Shown here: positions 36,981 through 47,949 of the stretch, in pieces
Layout of the letters: every line of letters starts with the position of its first letter
Numbering within the stretch: position 1 is the first letter of the stretch
Source of the DNA: Tragulus kanchil
Taxonomy: Eukaryota > Chordata > Mammalia > Artiodactyla > Tragulidae
Direction: 5' to 3'
NCBI GenBank assembly: GCA_022376925.1
Contig: JAIOJX010000005.1
Coordinates: 155,883,501 to 155,947,500 of the forward strand
DNA: 64,000 nt
Position numbers and translations under genes: made by a program
The notes under the pieces: generated by a model
What the model saw: only the letters and a program-made list of their open reading frames with translations
What the model was told of the DNA's origin: nothing
The model's database searches: none

Positions 36981-37080
36981 CCATATGGATTTCCCTAGTA
37001 CAGATGGCAGCTTCATTAAAGCCAAAAGGAAAATTGTGATCTTCCTCTTATGTGGGTGCTGTCTTATAAAACACAAGCAG

Positions 37081-37335
37081 AGGGATCCTTGGTGGTCCGG
37101 TGGGTGGGGAGTCTGCCTTGCAGTGCAGGGGGCACCGGTTCGATCCCTGACCCAGGAGAGTTGCACATGCCGCAGAGGGACTGGACTGGTGTGTCTAATT
37201 ACGTGCCAGTGCTCTGGAGCACATGTGCCCACAGTCTGTGCTCAGTGGTGAGAGAGGCCACTGCTATAGGAGGCTCACACAGGCTGAAGAATAAAGATAG
37301 GTGAAAATGAATAAATAGAAAACCAATAAAAGATG
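37081..37335 (+). mobile_element. CHR-type tRNA SINE
   Basis: GGGATCCTTGGTGGTCCGGT head, GGTTCGATCCCTGACCC, GGACTGGACTGGTGTGTC, GAGAGGCCACTGCTATAGGA and an A-rich tail. Same family as the 21.6-24 kb cluster. Confidence 0.85.
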
Positions 37336-37585
37336 CCAAGTTTAAAGAAAGCACACACACATGCGCGGGGAAGTGTCACCCTTGCTGTATCCTACTATTT
37401 AGAAACAAGTGACAGGTCCTGCCCACACTGAAGAGTAGGGTGTTATGGAATGATGTGAATTCCAAGAAGCAGGGTTCGTGAGGGCTGTCACAGCAGGGAA
37501 ACCTGCAAATAATAGTTTGCAGGGGAAGGGAGGCAAAGGATCTGAGAACAAATCAGTTGACTTGCACGAGCCTGATTCCTTAGGG

Positions 37586-37624
37586 TGTGTGTGTGTATGT
37601 GCGTGCGCGCACACATGCGCATGC
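37586..37624. repeat. Alternating purine-pyrimidine microsatellite
   Basis: GTGTGTGTGTGTATGTGCGT followed by GCGCGCACACATGCGCATGC: a mixed (GT)n/(GC)n tract that also forms an imperfect palindrome. Such tracts can adopt Z-DNA; function is not implied. Confidence 0.7.
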
Positions 37625-37689
37625 TCAGAAGTACCAAATATCAAATAATCTAAACCAGAATGATTGTAATTTTTCTTTCTTCTTCTCTT

Positions 37690-38170
37690 CTTATCCTTGA
37701 TTTTTCACTCCAATGTCAACCTCTCCCATAGCTAATCACTCTAGATCGTGTTAAATGTCTGAAAACATGCATTTATCCTTGGATAATATAAAGTGTTACA
37801 TGTATTTTTCATTTACACAAATGATATTGTGCTATAGATCTTTCTCTTTCATTTAACACTGAAATTGGTTGTTACACTACATGCAGTTCATGGCTTCTGA
37901 CTTCTGTAATTTTATTTTTCATTTCCTGTAATGAGCATCTAGGTTCTTTGCCAGCTTTCCTTAACACCATAATGAATATTCTAGAATATTTATGAATCTG
38001 AGAATACTCTGGAATTTATCCAAGAATATGACTGTTGGGTTACATTTCTTCATCTTCTGATTTTCTTAGGGAAAAATAGATCTCTCTGCTAAACTGACAA
38101 TTAGACATTGAACTTCATACCCTATTAAGAGTATGAATTTTCTAAGCATTCATGAAAGGCTGATAAAAAT
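37690..38170 (-). mobile_element. L1M LINE fragment, antisense
   Basis: ATTTACACAAATGATATTGT, CTTTCTCTTTCATTTAACAC, AGCATCTAGGTTCTTTGCCA, CACCATAATGAATATTCTAG and TATGACTGTTGGGTTACATT follow the order of the antisense strand of an old L1 3' region. Heavily diverged. Confidence 0.65.
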
Positions 38171-38748
38171 CAGCTCTATCCTGGGCCAGAGAATCTTACA
38201 TTTCAAAAGGCAGAAATTACATTGTCACAAGAGAATATAACTTACGCAAAGGAAAAAATCCCCATACTCTTCCCATTTAAAATGCTGTGCTTCATAACTA
38301 CTGATTCAAAGAATAAATCAAATGCCCAGAGGTAAACTCATAACCTTAAATAATTTTAAAAAACACATGTTTTTAAAAGACATTACAGAACATTCAAGTG
38401 TAGCTATAGTTTTAACCAAATCCCATAAACAAGTTTTCTGTTTAAATGAAATCACTAAAGAAAGTAACAGAGGAATAGATGGTGAATAGCTTGCTCTCTC
38501 TCTTTTTTTTTTTTTTATGTTCATGGAATAGACATGTCAGATGATAAATGATGGGGCTAAGGGGGATCTGGCCATTAACTCATCACTTAGCTTTGGATAA
38601 ACTGTTTCTCTCCTCAGTTTAATCTTATCTCTAAGCTAAAATAAGATTTGAAAAGGAGAAGAAGACTTGACTACATAAAGCTTAAGTACCTTCTGTTCTT
38701 TGCTGCTGTGAATTGTGGACTGCCCAGGTCAGTGAAGGATCTCAAGAG
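38171..38748. other. Single-copy stretch upstream of the ATP5PD retrocopy
   Basis: Contains CTCTCTCTCTTTTTTTTTTT at about 38497-38516. No promoter or gene recognised. The last about 60 bases before 38749 could be decayed ATP5PD 5' UTR; I cannot confirm this. Confidence 0.4.
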
Positions 38749-39075
38749 GACTGGCCAGAAACTTGCTGTAAAAGCCACTGACTGGGTGGTTTTGGGGGAG
38801 ATCATCCTCTGGAACCAGAGGCCGTGACTAACTCCTTGAAGTCCTGGAATGAGACCCTCACCTCCAGGCTGGCTGCACTGCCTGAGAAGCCACCTGCCAT
38901 TTACTGGGCCTACTACAAGGCCAACGTGGCAATGGCTGGCTTGGTGGATGGCTTTGAGAAGATGTTTCATGTGCTGAAGGTCCCTATACTGGAGGATAAA
39001 CATACTTCTCAGGTGGATGCTGAAGAAAAAAGAAGATATGAAAAATCACACTGAGTTTTTGTCTCTCAAAGACCC
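38749..39075 (+). pseudogene. ATP5PD: ATP5PD (ATP synthase peripheral-stalk subunit d) processed pseudogene, 5' half only
   Basis: Plus-strand translation contains [20 protein letters not shown] followed by [20 protein letters not shown], matching the N-terminal half of mitochondrial F1Fo ATP synthase subunit d (about 161 residues in mammals). The start region reads [13 protein letters not shown] with the ATG lost. A one-base deletion near 38822 (AGGCCGTGACTAAC) shifts frame, as does an extra A in GAAGAAAAAAGAAGAT near 39031. It is colinear with spliced coding sequence with no intron, so it is a retrocopy. It ends after about 95 codons at EFLSLK, where an antisense Bov-tA SINE (39062-39241) begins. 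No 3' half is seen beyond the SINE. Non-functional. Confidence 0.9.
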
Positions 39076-39241
39076 CATGGACTGTAGCCCACTAGGGTCC
39101 TCTGTCCATGGGATTTTCCAGACAGGAATACTGGAGTGGGTTGCCACTTCCCTCTCCAGGGAATCTTCCTGATCCAGGATAGAATCTGTGTCTCCTGCAT
39201 TGGCAGGTGGATTCTTCACCACTGAGCCACCTGGGAAACCC
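39062..39241 (-). mobile_element. Bov-tA SINE that ends the ATP5PD retrocopy
   Basis: Antisense: CCCATGGACTGTAGCCCACT, TCCATGGGATTTTCCAGACA, TCCTGCATTGGCAGGTGGAT and CACTGAGCCACCTGGGAAAC. The usual tail sequence is shortened where it meets the pseudogene. Confidence 0.93.
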
Positions 39242-39299
39242 CTCGGTCACTTTAAGCATGCCTATGTTGTCTTTCATGAACTTTCTGAAACACTGACAT

Positions 39300-39885
39300 A
39301 TGAAGTGAGGAATAATAAGTATAAATTCTAGCATGTATTCAGTATGAACTTGAATTTTTCTTCTTGAGGTTGAAATGTGATCATAGCTACAAATATTTCT
39401 CTCTTTAATGTTAAGCGTATTTATTTTCCCAGGACAGCATTAATAACAATAGTAGTAATATGATCTCATTAAATTGAATGCTTCTAATGGTTCATTAAAT
39501 GTGGTATTTGCTCTAAGCCTTTGGAAGATTCTCTGTCAAGCTACAAATGTTTCCTTTCATTCCTAGCTTGACAAAATTCGTTCATTCGCAAAGATTGCAA
39601 TTGATTTTTTAAAACTTGAGATAGTGTGGTTTTAGCATACTAGTAAAATTATTGACATCCCTCCTATAGTGACCTATCCTTACATTTCTGAGGCAAATTC
39701 TACTTGGTCCCTGTTTATTTTAATACACTGCTGTATTTGATTTTCCAATATTTTTAGACTCCTTGCATCTGCTAATGACATATACCTTGCTTTTCTCTTT
39801 CTGTCTGTGGTATTGAAACTATGCTAGTTTCACAGAATGAATTACTCAGTCTTCTTCTTTGGCATTCGTTTTAGCTCAGTGGTCT
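39300..39885 (-). mobile_element. L1 LINE fragment, antisense ORF2 (repeated at 40378-40963)
   Basis: CTTACATTTCTGAGGCAAAT, TCTACTTGGTCCCTGTTTAT, TGCTGTATTTGATTTTCCAA and TAGTTTCACAGAATGAATTA are in the order of the antisense L1 reverse transcriptase region. Diverged and non-coding. Confidence 0.75.
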
Positions 39886-39918
39886 TCTAACTCTTATCAT
39901 TCCGAGTCTAAACCTGGA

Positions 39919-40045
39919 AAGGACTTCCCTGGTGTTCGAGTGGCTAAGACTGCAGGCTTATAAGACTGGGGGCCTGGGTTTGATTGCTGATAAAAGCACT
40001 AGATTCCACATGCAGCAACTAAAGGTCTTGCATACCACAACCACA
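39919..40045 (+). mobile_element. CHR-type tRNA SINE, 3' truncated (repeated at 40998-41124)
   Basis: GGACTTCCCTGGTGTTCGAG head, GGGGCCTGGGTTTGATTGC, GATTCCACATGCAGCAACTA, then ends abruptly against BovB sequence. Confidence 0.8.
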
Positions 40046-40250
40046 TCAATCCTAAAGGAAATCAACTTTGAGTATTCATTGGAAGGATTGTGCTGAAGCT
40101 GAATATTTTGCCCGCCTGATTTAAAGAGCCACCTCATTGGAAAAGACCCTGATGTTGGGAAAGATTGAAGGTGAAAGAAGGGAGCAGAGATGAGATAGTC
40201 GAATTGCATTACTGACTCATTAGACATGAAACTGAGCAAATTTCAGGAGG
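40046..40250 (+). mobile_element. BovB 3' end fragment, truncated copy
   Basis: Same as 41125-41416 but cut at the duplication O junction. Confidence 0.85.
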
Positions 40251-40264
40251 TCAGAGGGGAAAGG

Positions 40265-40320
40265 GGTGTCTCCTGCATTGGCAGGTGGATTCTTCACCAC
40301 TGAGCCACCTGGGAAACCCC
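40265..40320 (-). mobile_element. Bov-tA head fragment, created by duplication O
   Basis: Second copy of the tRNA-head end of the SINE at 39062-39241. Not an independent insertion. Confidence 0.85.
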
Positions 40321-40377
40321 TCGGTCACTTTAAGCATGCCTATGTTGTCTTTCATGAACTTTCTGAAACACTGACAT

Positions 40378-40963
40378 ATGAAGTGAGGAATAATAAGTAT
40401 AAATTCTAGCATGTATTCAGTATGAACTTGAATTTTTCTTCTTGAGGTTGAAATGTGATCATAGCTACAAATATTTCTCTCTTTAATGTTAAGCGTATTT
40501 ATTTTCCCAGGACAGCATTAATAACAATAGTAGTAATATGATCTCATTAAATTGAATGCTTCTAATGGTTCATTAAATGTGGTATTTGCTCTAAGCCTTT
40601 GGAAGATTCTCTGTCAAGCTACAAATGTTTCCTTTCATTCCTAGCTTGACAAAATTCGTTCATTCGCAAAGATTGCAATTGATTTTTTAAAACTTGAGAT
40701 AGTGTGGTTTTAGCATACTAGTAAAATTATTGACATCCCTCCTATAGTGACCTATCCTTACATTTCTGAGGCAAATTCTACTTGGTCCCTGTTTATTTTA
40801 ATACACTGCTGTATTTGATTTTCCAATATTTTAGACTCCTTGCATCTGCTAATGACATATACCTTGCTTTTCTCTTTCTGTCTGTGGTATTGAAACTATG
40901 CTAGTTTCACAGAATGAATTACTCAGTCTTCTTCTTTGGCATTCGTTTTAGCTCAGTGGTCTT
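40378..40963 (-). mobile_element. L1 LINE fragment, duplicate copy
   Basis: Same as 39300-39885, shifted by about 1078 in duplication O. Confidence 0.75.
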
Positions 40964-40997
40964 CTAACTCTTATCATTCCGAGTCTAAACCTGGAAA

Positions 40998-41124
40998 GGA
41001 CTTCCCTGGTGTTCGAGTGGCTAAGACTGCAGGCTTATAAGACTGGGGGCCTGGGTTTGATTGCTGATAAAAGCACTAGATTCCACATGCAGCAACTAAA
41101 GGTCTTGCATACCACAACCACATC
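40998..41124 (+). mobile_element. CHR-type SINE, duplicate copy
   Basis: Same as 39919-40045. Confidence 0.8.
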
Positions 41125-41416
41125 AATCCTAAAGGAAATCAACTTTGAGTATTCATTGGAAGGATTGTGCTGAAGCTGAATATTTTGCCCGCCTGATTTA
41201 AAGAGCCACCTCATTGGAAAAGACCCTGATGTTGGGAAAGATTGAAGGTGAAAGAAGGGAGCAGCAGAGATGAGATAGTCGAATTGCATTACTGACTCAT
41301 TAGACATGAAACTGAGCAAATTTCAGGAGGTAGCAAAGGACAGAGAAGCCTGGTGTGCTGCAGTCCATGGGGTTGCAAGCAGTTGTATGTGACTTAGTGA
41401 CTGAACAACAACAAAC
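41125..41416 (+). mobile_element. BovB LINE 3' end fragment
   Basis: CATTGGAAGGATTGTGCTGA, GCTGAAGCTGAATATTTTGC, TCATTGGAAAAGACCCTGAT and AAAGGACAGAGAAGCCTGGT match the BovB 3' coding end. The tail has GACTTAGTGACTGAACAACA. 5' truncated, diverged. Confidence 0.88.
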
Positions 41417-41717
41417 CTGGAAAATGAAACATGCCAAGTATTTACTACAAAGGGAATTCAAGCCAAGTGATAAATTATTCTGAATATGGAGGTGCTGGAA
41501 AATAGACTGAGATGGTGAGGAAGCCAAGAAATTAGGAGCTTCAGGGGTGTACAACTGCTGTTGGATTGGGGAGACAGAGTAGGAAACAGAGTCTGAAGAA
41601 GTCCAAAGTGGAGACCCTGGAGAGGCAGAAACAAGGCAACCTTCATGGAGTCAGAGAAGCTTCCTGAGACAAAGACTAGATGGAAGGAACAACCCTGGAC
41701 TCTCCCATCCTACAACT

Positions 41718-41880
41718 CCTCTATTTTTTTTAATTGGAGTATAGTTGTTTTACAATGTTGTGTTAGTTTGTTGTTAGTCTCCGCTGTACAATGAAGTGAA
41801 TCAGCTATATGTGTACATAGATCCTCTCTCTTGGATCTCTCCACACCACCATCCATCCCACCCATCTTGGTCTTAATTCT
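41718..41880 (+). mobile_element. Cetartiodactyl L1 3'-end type fragment (repeated at 42804-42967)
   Basis: TTAATTGGAGTATAGTTGTT, TTACAATGTTGTGTTAGTTT, CTCCGCTGTACAATGAAGTG and AATCAGCTATATGTGTACAT follow the L1 3' region widespread in cetartiodactyls. Orientation inferred. Confidence 0.7.
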
Positions 41881-41889
41881 TTCTCTTTT

Positions 41890-42222
41890 TTTAAAGATTT
41901 ATTTATTTATTCATTTTGTTTGCTGTGGTAGATCTTTGTTGCTCACTTGGGCTTTCTCTAGTTGCGGGAGTGGGGGTTACTCTCCAGTTATGGTGTGTGG
42001 GCTTCTCAGTGCAGTGGCTTCTCTTGTTTCAGAGCATAGGCTCTAGGCACATGGGCTCAGTAGTTGCAGCTAAGAAGCTCTAAAGCACAGGCTCAATAGT
42101 TACACCACCACAGGTTTAGTGGCTCCAAGGCATGTGGGATTTTCCTAGACCAAGGACTGAACTGGTGTCCCTTGCATTTCAAGGTGGATTCCTAACCACT
42201 GGACCTACCAAGAAAGCCCCTG
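41890..42222 (-). mobile_element. CHR-type tRNA SINE
   Basis: Antisense, nearly full-length: TTCTCTAGTTGCGGGAGTGG, GGTGTGTGGGCTTCTCAGTG, GGGCTCAGTAGTTGCAGCTA, AGGACTGAACTGGTGTCCCT and CCACTGGACCTACCAAGAAA at the tRNA head. Confidence 0.88.
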
Positions 42223-42453
42223 GTATTAATTCTTTATAGTAAATTATTTGATGCTCTTGTGTGCTTTTTATGTACCCCAGAATTCCTTCTATTTTAGCCC
42301 CAAGTCAAAGCAACTTTAGAAGACAACATAGAAAATCTTGCTCTTACATCTACATCTTTATATCTGCAGCAGGCAAGTGTTTTGCCCATGATACAGTCCA
42401 TTCTCAAAGTTTTCCTCATGTGAATAACCTTGTCCTAGACTCATGTATTGAAG

Positions 42454-42546
42454 CCCCTCATAATCTTGCTCTACTCATCTTTAATCTAACATTATTCTGA
42501 AAGAGTGCTGGCAAGGTAATTTATGACTAGAGATGGTGAAATGGTA
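42454..42546. other. 93-bp orphan sequence at the duplication P junction
   Basis: Sequence between copy 1 and copy 2 of duplication P with no counterpart in copy 2. It is not obviously noisy, so it may be real sequence from an alternative haplotype or a misjoined piece. Confidence 0.6.
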
Positions 42547-42803
42547 AGCCAAGTGATAAATTATTCTGAATATGGAGGTGCTGGAAAATAGACTGAGATG
42601 GTGAGGAAGCCAAGAAATTAGGAGCTTCAGGGGTGTACAACTGCTGTTGGATTGGGGAGACAGAGTAGGAAACAGAGTCTGAAGAAGTCCAAAGTGGAGA
42701 CCCTGGAGAGGCAGAAACAAGGCAACCTTCATGGAGTCAGAGAAGCTTCCTGAGACAAAGACTAGATGGAAGGAACAACCCTGGACTCTCCCATCCTACA
42801 ACT

Positions 42804-42967
42804 CCTCTATTTTTTTTAATTGGAGTATAGTTGTTTTACAATGTTGTGTTAGTTTGTTGTTAGTCTCCGCTGTACAATGAAGTGAATCAGCTATATGTGT
42901 ACATAGATCCCTCTCTCTTGGATCTCTCCACACCACCATCCATCCCACCCATCTTGGTCTTAATTCT
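42804..42967 (+). mobile_element. L1 3'-end type fragment, duplicate copy
   Basis: Same as 41718-41880 with one extra C. Confidence 0.7.
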
Positions 42968-42976
42968 TTCTCTTTT

Positions 42977-43309
42977 TTTAAAGATTTATTTATTTATTCA
43001 TTTTGTTTGCTGTGGTAGATCTTTGTTGCTCACTTGGGCTTTCTCTAGTTGCGGGAGTGGGGGTTACTCTCCAGTTATGGTGTGTGGGCTTCTCAGTGCA
43101 GTGGCTTCTCTTGTTTCAGAGCATAGGCTCTAGGCACATGGGCTCAGTAGTTGCAGCTAAGAAGCTCTAAAGCACAGGCTCAATAGTTACACCACCACAG
43201 GTTTAGTGGCTCCAAGGCATGTGGGATTTTCCTAGACCAAGGACTGAACTGGTGTCCCTTGCATTTCAAGGTGGATTCCTAACCACTGGACCTACCAAGA
43301 AAGCCCCTG
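42977..43309 (-). mobile_element. CHR-type SINE, duplicate copy
   Basis: Same as 41890-42222, shifted by 1087. Confidence 0.88.
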
Positions 43310-45480
43310 GTATTAATTCTTTATAGTAAATTATTTGATGCTCTTGTGTGCTTTTTATGTACCCCAGAATTCCTTCTATTTTAGCCCCAAGTCAAAGCAA
43401 CTTTAGAAGACAACATAGAAAATCTTGCTCTTACATCTACATCTTTATATCTGCAGCAGGCAAGTGTTTTGCCCATGATACAGTCCATTCTCAAAGTTTT
43501 CCTCATGTGAATAACCTTGTCCTAGACTCATGTATTGAAGCACTCATTCCTGTCTCATCCACACCTGCTATAAGGCAGCTGTCATTTTAAACTACTATGT
43601 ACTCATGTCTGTTCTGGGTGATAACATGTTGTCTAACCTGTCCACCATGCCCTCTTGTAAAATCCTAGTTGAAGTCTTCATGTGATTCTCTGGTGTCTGA
43701 AGTATCCTTGAACTGGCTTTGTGGACTGTATCATCCCTTTGCAATTGGTTACCTTCTTTTTATTCTCAGTGTGCCTAAGAGCCAGCTTCTATGAATAGCA
43801 CAGACAAATCTCACACCTGAAAATAGGCGGTTAGGCTGTTGGCTGGATGCGTGGAGAGGTAGGGTAGTGAGTCTAATTAACTGTAGGCTTTTCTTGGGGC
43901 TGTTGCGACTTTCACGACTTCCAGTTTTTCCAGTGGAGTCTACTCCTGCCTTGTGTTCGTGATGCCAGAAGCTTTTCCTGTGTTCTCACCCATCCTCAGC
44001 TTTTCACTGTTCCTGGACCACAGAAAGGGTCTCTCTCTGTGGCTGTGCCCTGCCCCAGCAGTAAACCTCTGAGATTGTTTCCCATGCTAGGCTTGCGGTG
44101 TGGGCAGAGGTCTTCTCTGTTCTTGTCCAGTGTTTGTCTCAGTCTCACTGCGTTCCAGGACCTCCAGAGTGGAGGTTTCTGAGCAGCTCTGCCCCATCTC
44201 CAGGGCAACCACACGCCCTCTGGTCTTAGCAGGAAAGTACCTTCTGCCAAGTGCCAGCAGCAGCACTCCTCTATGGGTGTAGGAGTCGGGATAGGCTCTG
44301 GGTTTCCCTCTTCCAACAGCTGTGACTTACCTTTCAGCTCTTAATAGTTACACCACCACAGGTTTAGTGGCTCCAAGGCATGTGGGATTTTCCTAGACCA
44401 AGGACTGAACTGGTGTCCCTTGCATTTCAAGGTGGATTCCTAACCACTGGACCTACCAAGAAAGCCCCTGGTATTAATTCTTTATAGTAAATTATTTGAT
44501 GCTCTTGTGTGCTTTTTATGTACCCCAGAATTCCTTCTATTTTAGCCCCAAGTCAAAGCAACTTTAGAAGACAACATAGAAAATCTTGCTCTTACATCTA
44601 CATCTTTATATCTGCAGCAGGCAAGTGTTTTGCCCATGATACAGTCCATTCTCAAAGTTTTCCTCATGTGAATAACCTTGTCCTAGACTCATGTATTGAA
44701 GCACTCATTCCTGTCTCATCCACACCTGCTATAAGGCAGCTGTCATTTTAAACTACTATGTACTCATGTCTGTTCTGGGTGATAACATGTTGTCTAACCT
44801 GTCCACCATGCCCTCTTGTAAAATCCTAGTTGAAGTCTTCATGTGATTCTCTGGTGTCTGAAGTATCCTTGAACTGGCTTTGTGGACTGTATCATCCCTT
44901 TGCAATTGGTTACCTTCTTTTTATTCTCAGTGTGCCTAAGAGCCAGCTTCTATGAATAGCACAGACAAATCTCACACCTGAAAATAGGCGGTTAGGCTGT
45001 TGGCTGGATGCGTGGAGAGGTAGGGTAGTGAGTCTAATTAACTGTAGGCTTTTCTTGGGGCTGTTGCGACTTTCACGACTTCCAGTTTTCCAGTGGAGTC
45101 TACTCCTGCCTTGTGTTCGTGATGCCAGAAGCTTTTCCTGTGTTCTCACCCATCCTCAGCTTTTCACTGTTCCTGGACCACAGAAAGGGTCTCTCTCTGT
45201 GGCTGTGCCCTGCCCCAGCAGTAAACCTCTGAGATTGTTTCCCATGCTAGGCTTGCGGTGTGGGCAGAGGTCTTCTCTGTTCTTGTCCAGTGTTTGTCTC
45301 AGTCTCACTGCGTTCCAGGACCTCCAGAGTGGAGGTTTCTGAGCAGCTCTGCCCCATCTCCAGGGCAACCACACACCCTCTGGTCTTAGCAGGAAAGTAC
45401 CTTCTGCCAAGTGCCAGCAGCAGCACTCCTCTATGGGTGTAGGAGTCGGGATAGGCTCTGGGTTTCCCTCTTCCAACAGC
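43182..45480. repeat. Tandem duplication Q, period 1160-1161
   Basis: Copy 1 is 43182-44336 and copy 2 starts at 44343 with AATAGTTACACCACCACAGG. The end of copy 1 is damaged (GTGACTTACCTTTCAGCTC against GTGACACTTACCTTTCGTCC). CACACGCCC/CACACACCC and one T run differ. Bases 42095-42453, 43182-43540 and 44343-44701 are a triplicate. Confidence 0.95.
44343..44470 (-). mobile_element. CHR-type SINE head fragment, created by duplication Q
   Basis: Third appearance of the tRNA-head end of the SINE at 41890-42222. Confidence 0.85.
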
Positions 45481-45914
45481 TGTGACACTTACCTTTCGTC
45501 CTGGTGGTGGGAGAAGAAACACCTTCCCTCCTGCAGAAGCAGATGGGTTTGGCCTCTCTTCTTCCAGAAGCTTTGGTCTTGGCCAGGCTTGCCAGGGGAG
45601 AGCATTGCCACTCCTCTTCAGTGGCATAAGGTTTCAATTCTTTCTAAGAGAGGAGGTCCAGGGATGAAGAGGTGTTTGTACCTGGGTCCAGCAGCATCCA
45701 GTCCTACCTCACAAGCCTGTCCCACTAGGCAGGGCTCTAGTCTCTGCCCGAGTCTTTCTCATGAATAGCTGGCAGGGATCCTAGGCAAAGAGACTAAGCA
45801 TGTGAACTTCTCGTGTGTTTTGGGGGCCCCCAATATTCCAAACTTGAGCCCACACTTGGCCTTGAAGTCCTTAATGTTTGCCCACCTCTATGATAATTAC
45901 TCTTAGTGTGCTTT
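45481..45914. other. GC-rich single-copy stretch, no gene recognised
   Basis: Readings of 60-126 codons are open on both strands across about 45.0-45.8 kb. None has a domain I recognise, and openness in several frames at once fits base composition rather than coding. Confidence 0.4.
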
Positions 45915-46072
45915 ATACCAATGATCCTCACATTTTTGAGATCAAAATCACCTCTAGAATTCGAAAGTAAAGTCCAGAGATCTTCCTGCTTCAAGGAGCC
46001 TGGGCCTCTCTGTTTGACTAGCATTCCAGGGGATCCCAGCTCTGAGTCTGGGAACCTCTGTACTATAGCACT
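45915..46072. mobile_element. Possible MER5-type (hAT-Charlie) DNA transposon fragment
   Basis: CAATGATCCTCACATTTTTG at one end, CTAGCATTCCAGGGGATCCC inside and CTGGGAACCTCTGTACTATA at the other end resemble the layout of MER5 non-autonomous hAT elements. Diverged, tentative. Confidence 0.4.
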
Positions 46073-46851
46073 GTTAATTACTAAGACTTGTCTGATGAGG
46101 CTGATGGAGGTCAGAGGGGATGTACTCATTCAGACCATTTATCTAGCATTTGACAGAGAGGGAGGCAGTAGTGATCACCAGGACTGAGAAACTCACTAAT
46201 GGGCCAGCTAGCACTGAAGGAAAATGGGAACTCAGTTCAGCTAAATATAGACTATGGCAATAGAGGATGAGAACACCTTTAAATGGTGCTAAAGTGCACA
46301 TGGAGCTAAGAACTGGGCCCAGTATATGATCAGGACCATAGAGTTACTGGGAGGTAAGTTCTCACCCTGGCAAGCCTAGCACTAGACCCTGATAAAGTAG
46401 GATCCTGGTCCAGGGACATATGGATGGAGGCACTTCAGAGCCTTGAACTACCTAGTTCCCTAGAGTCCTCTGAGCCCCTCCCTTTTCTCACATGAGGCAT
46501 CTCTCAAACTGATGTTTGCTCCTTGTAAGAGATACCCTGTATCCCCCACAGCTTCTAGGACAATGTTGGTGTCAACTCCAGTGTGGTCCAAGTGGAGCAG
46601 TCTCTTCTTATTCACTGAAGGACCTATAGGACCTGGTGACTCTGTCAGTCAGAGCTCTAAGACTTAAGGAATGACTTGGAGGGTGCTGGAGCAGGGTTGC
46701 AGAACACAAGGCTGGATGATGGGGAATAGGTGGGGTGCTCTCACTGGACTAATGTCCTGGCAAAGACGTATGGAGCCAGTCTTAATAATGCTGCTGGTAT
46801 AGCTATCAGAAGCTTTGGCAAGGGAGGGGTATGGAAAGGTGGCTTATAGTA

Positions 46852-47000
46852 TCAGTCCTCAAACTGGCTGTGGATTCACATCGTGTAAGATATTTCTTAA
46901 AAATCCCAACCTTTAAACTCCCCATAATCTTCTCTAAACCTCCGGAGACAATGCCCAAGTACCAGTGTATTTAGAATTCCTCAGGTGACTTTAACTTCAG
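46852..47000 (+). mobile_element. MER5-type (hAT-Charlie) DNA transposon fragment (repeated at 47950-48101)
   Basis: CAGTCCTCAAACTGGCTGTG, AAGATATTTCTTAAAAATCC, TTTAGAATTCCTCAGGTGAC and TTTAACTTCAGCCAAG match the block order of MER5A-like elements. The end is incomplete. Confidence 0.6.
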
Positions 47001-47949
47001 CCAAGTGTAAGAGCCTTTGACATGCAGCAAATGCAGAAGAAATGTCAGTGACCTTGGGAAAGTCTTAAGGACCAGAGTTGGGCTTTTAAAAGATGTTTAT
47101 TATTCATCACCAGAGAAGCCTGGATGGTCCCCAGGATGCTCCTAAAACAAGGAAGGTACTAGAGATGGAAGGGGGCACAGCATCAGGAGCTTTTTAGGAC
47201 TATGGGGTTGGTGTCAGAGGAGGGTACGGTCATTCAGACCATTTATCTAGCATTTGACAGAGGGAGGCAGTAGTGATCACCAGGACTGAGAAACTCACTA
47301 ATGGGCCAGCTAGCACTGAAGGAAAATGGGAACTCAGTTCAGCTAAATATAGACTATGGCAATAGAGGATGAGAACACCTTTAAATGGTGCTAAAGTGCA
47401 CATGGAGCTAAGAACTGGGCCCAGTATATGATCAGGACCATAGAGTTACTGGGAGGTAAGTTCTCACCCTGGCAAGCCTAGCACTAGACCCTGATAAAGT
47501 AGGATCCTGGTCCAGGGACATATGGATGGAGGCACTTCAGAGCCTTGAACTACCTAGTTCCCTAGAGTCCTCTGAGCCCCTCCCTTTTCTCACATGAGGC
47601 ATCTCTCAAACTGATGTTTGCTCCTTGTAAGAGATACCCTGTATCCCCCACAGCTTCTAGGACAATGTTGGTGTCAACTCCAGTGTGGTCCAAGTGGAGC
47701 AGTCTCTTCTTATTCACTGAAGGACCTATAGGACCTGGTGACTCTGTCAGTCAGAGCTCTAAGACTTAAGGAATGACTTGGAGGGTGCTGGAGCAGGGTT
47801 GCAGAACACAAGGCTGGATGATGGGGAATAGGTGGGGTGCTCTCACTGGACTAATGTCCTGGCAAAGACGTATGGAGCCAGTCTTAATAATGCTGCTGGT
47901 ATAGCTATCAGAAGCTTTGGCAATGAGGTGTATGGAAAGGTGGCTTATA

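Larger units (their letters stand above)
39188..41330. repeat. Tandem duplication O, period 1078-1080
   Basis: Copy 1 is 39188-40250 and copy 2 starts at about 40266 with GTGTCTCCTGCATTGGCAGG, inside the Bov-tA. Copies differ by a T run (about 39749) and GGGAGCAGAGATG against GGGAGCAGCAGAGATG. Copy 1 is followed by about 15 unmatched bases (CAGAGGGGAAAGGG). Confidence 0.95.
41461..43540. repeat. Tandem duplication P, period 1086-1087
   Basis: Copy 1 is 41461-42453 and copy 2 starts at 42547 with AGCCAAGTGATAAATTATTC. One C-run difference (GATCCTCTCTC, GATCCCTCTCTC). After copy 1, 93 bases (42454-42546) match neither copy. Part of the unit recurs a third time in duplication Q. Confidence 0.95.

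Noticed and set aside
43996..45768. Frames of 100-126 codons on both strands near 44 and 45.3 kb
   Set aside because: Open on opposite strands in GC-rich DNA with no recognisable domain; the pair is due to duplication Q.
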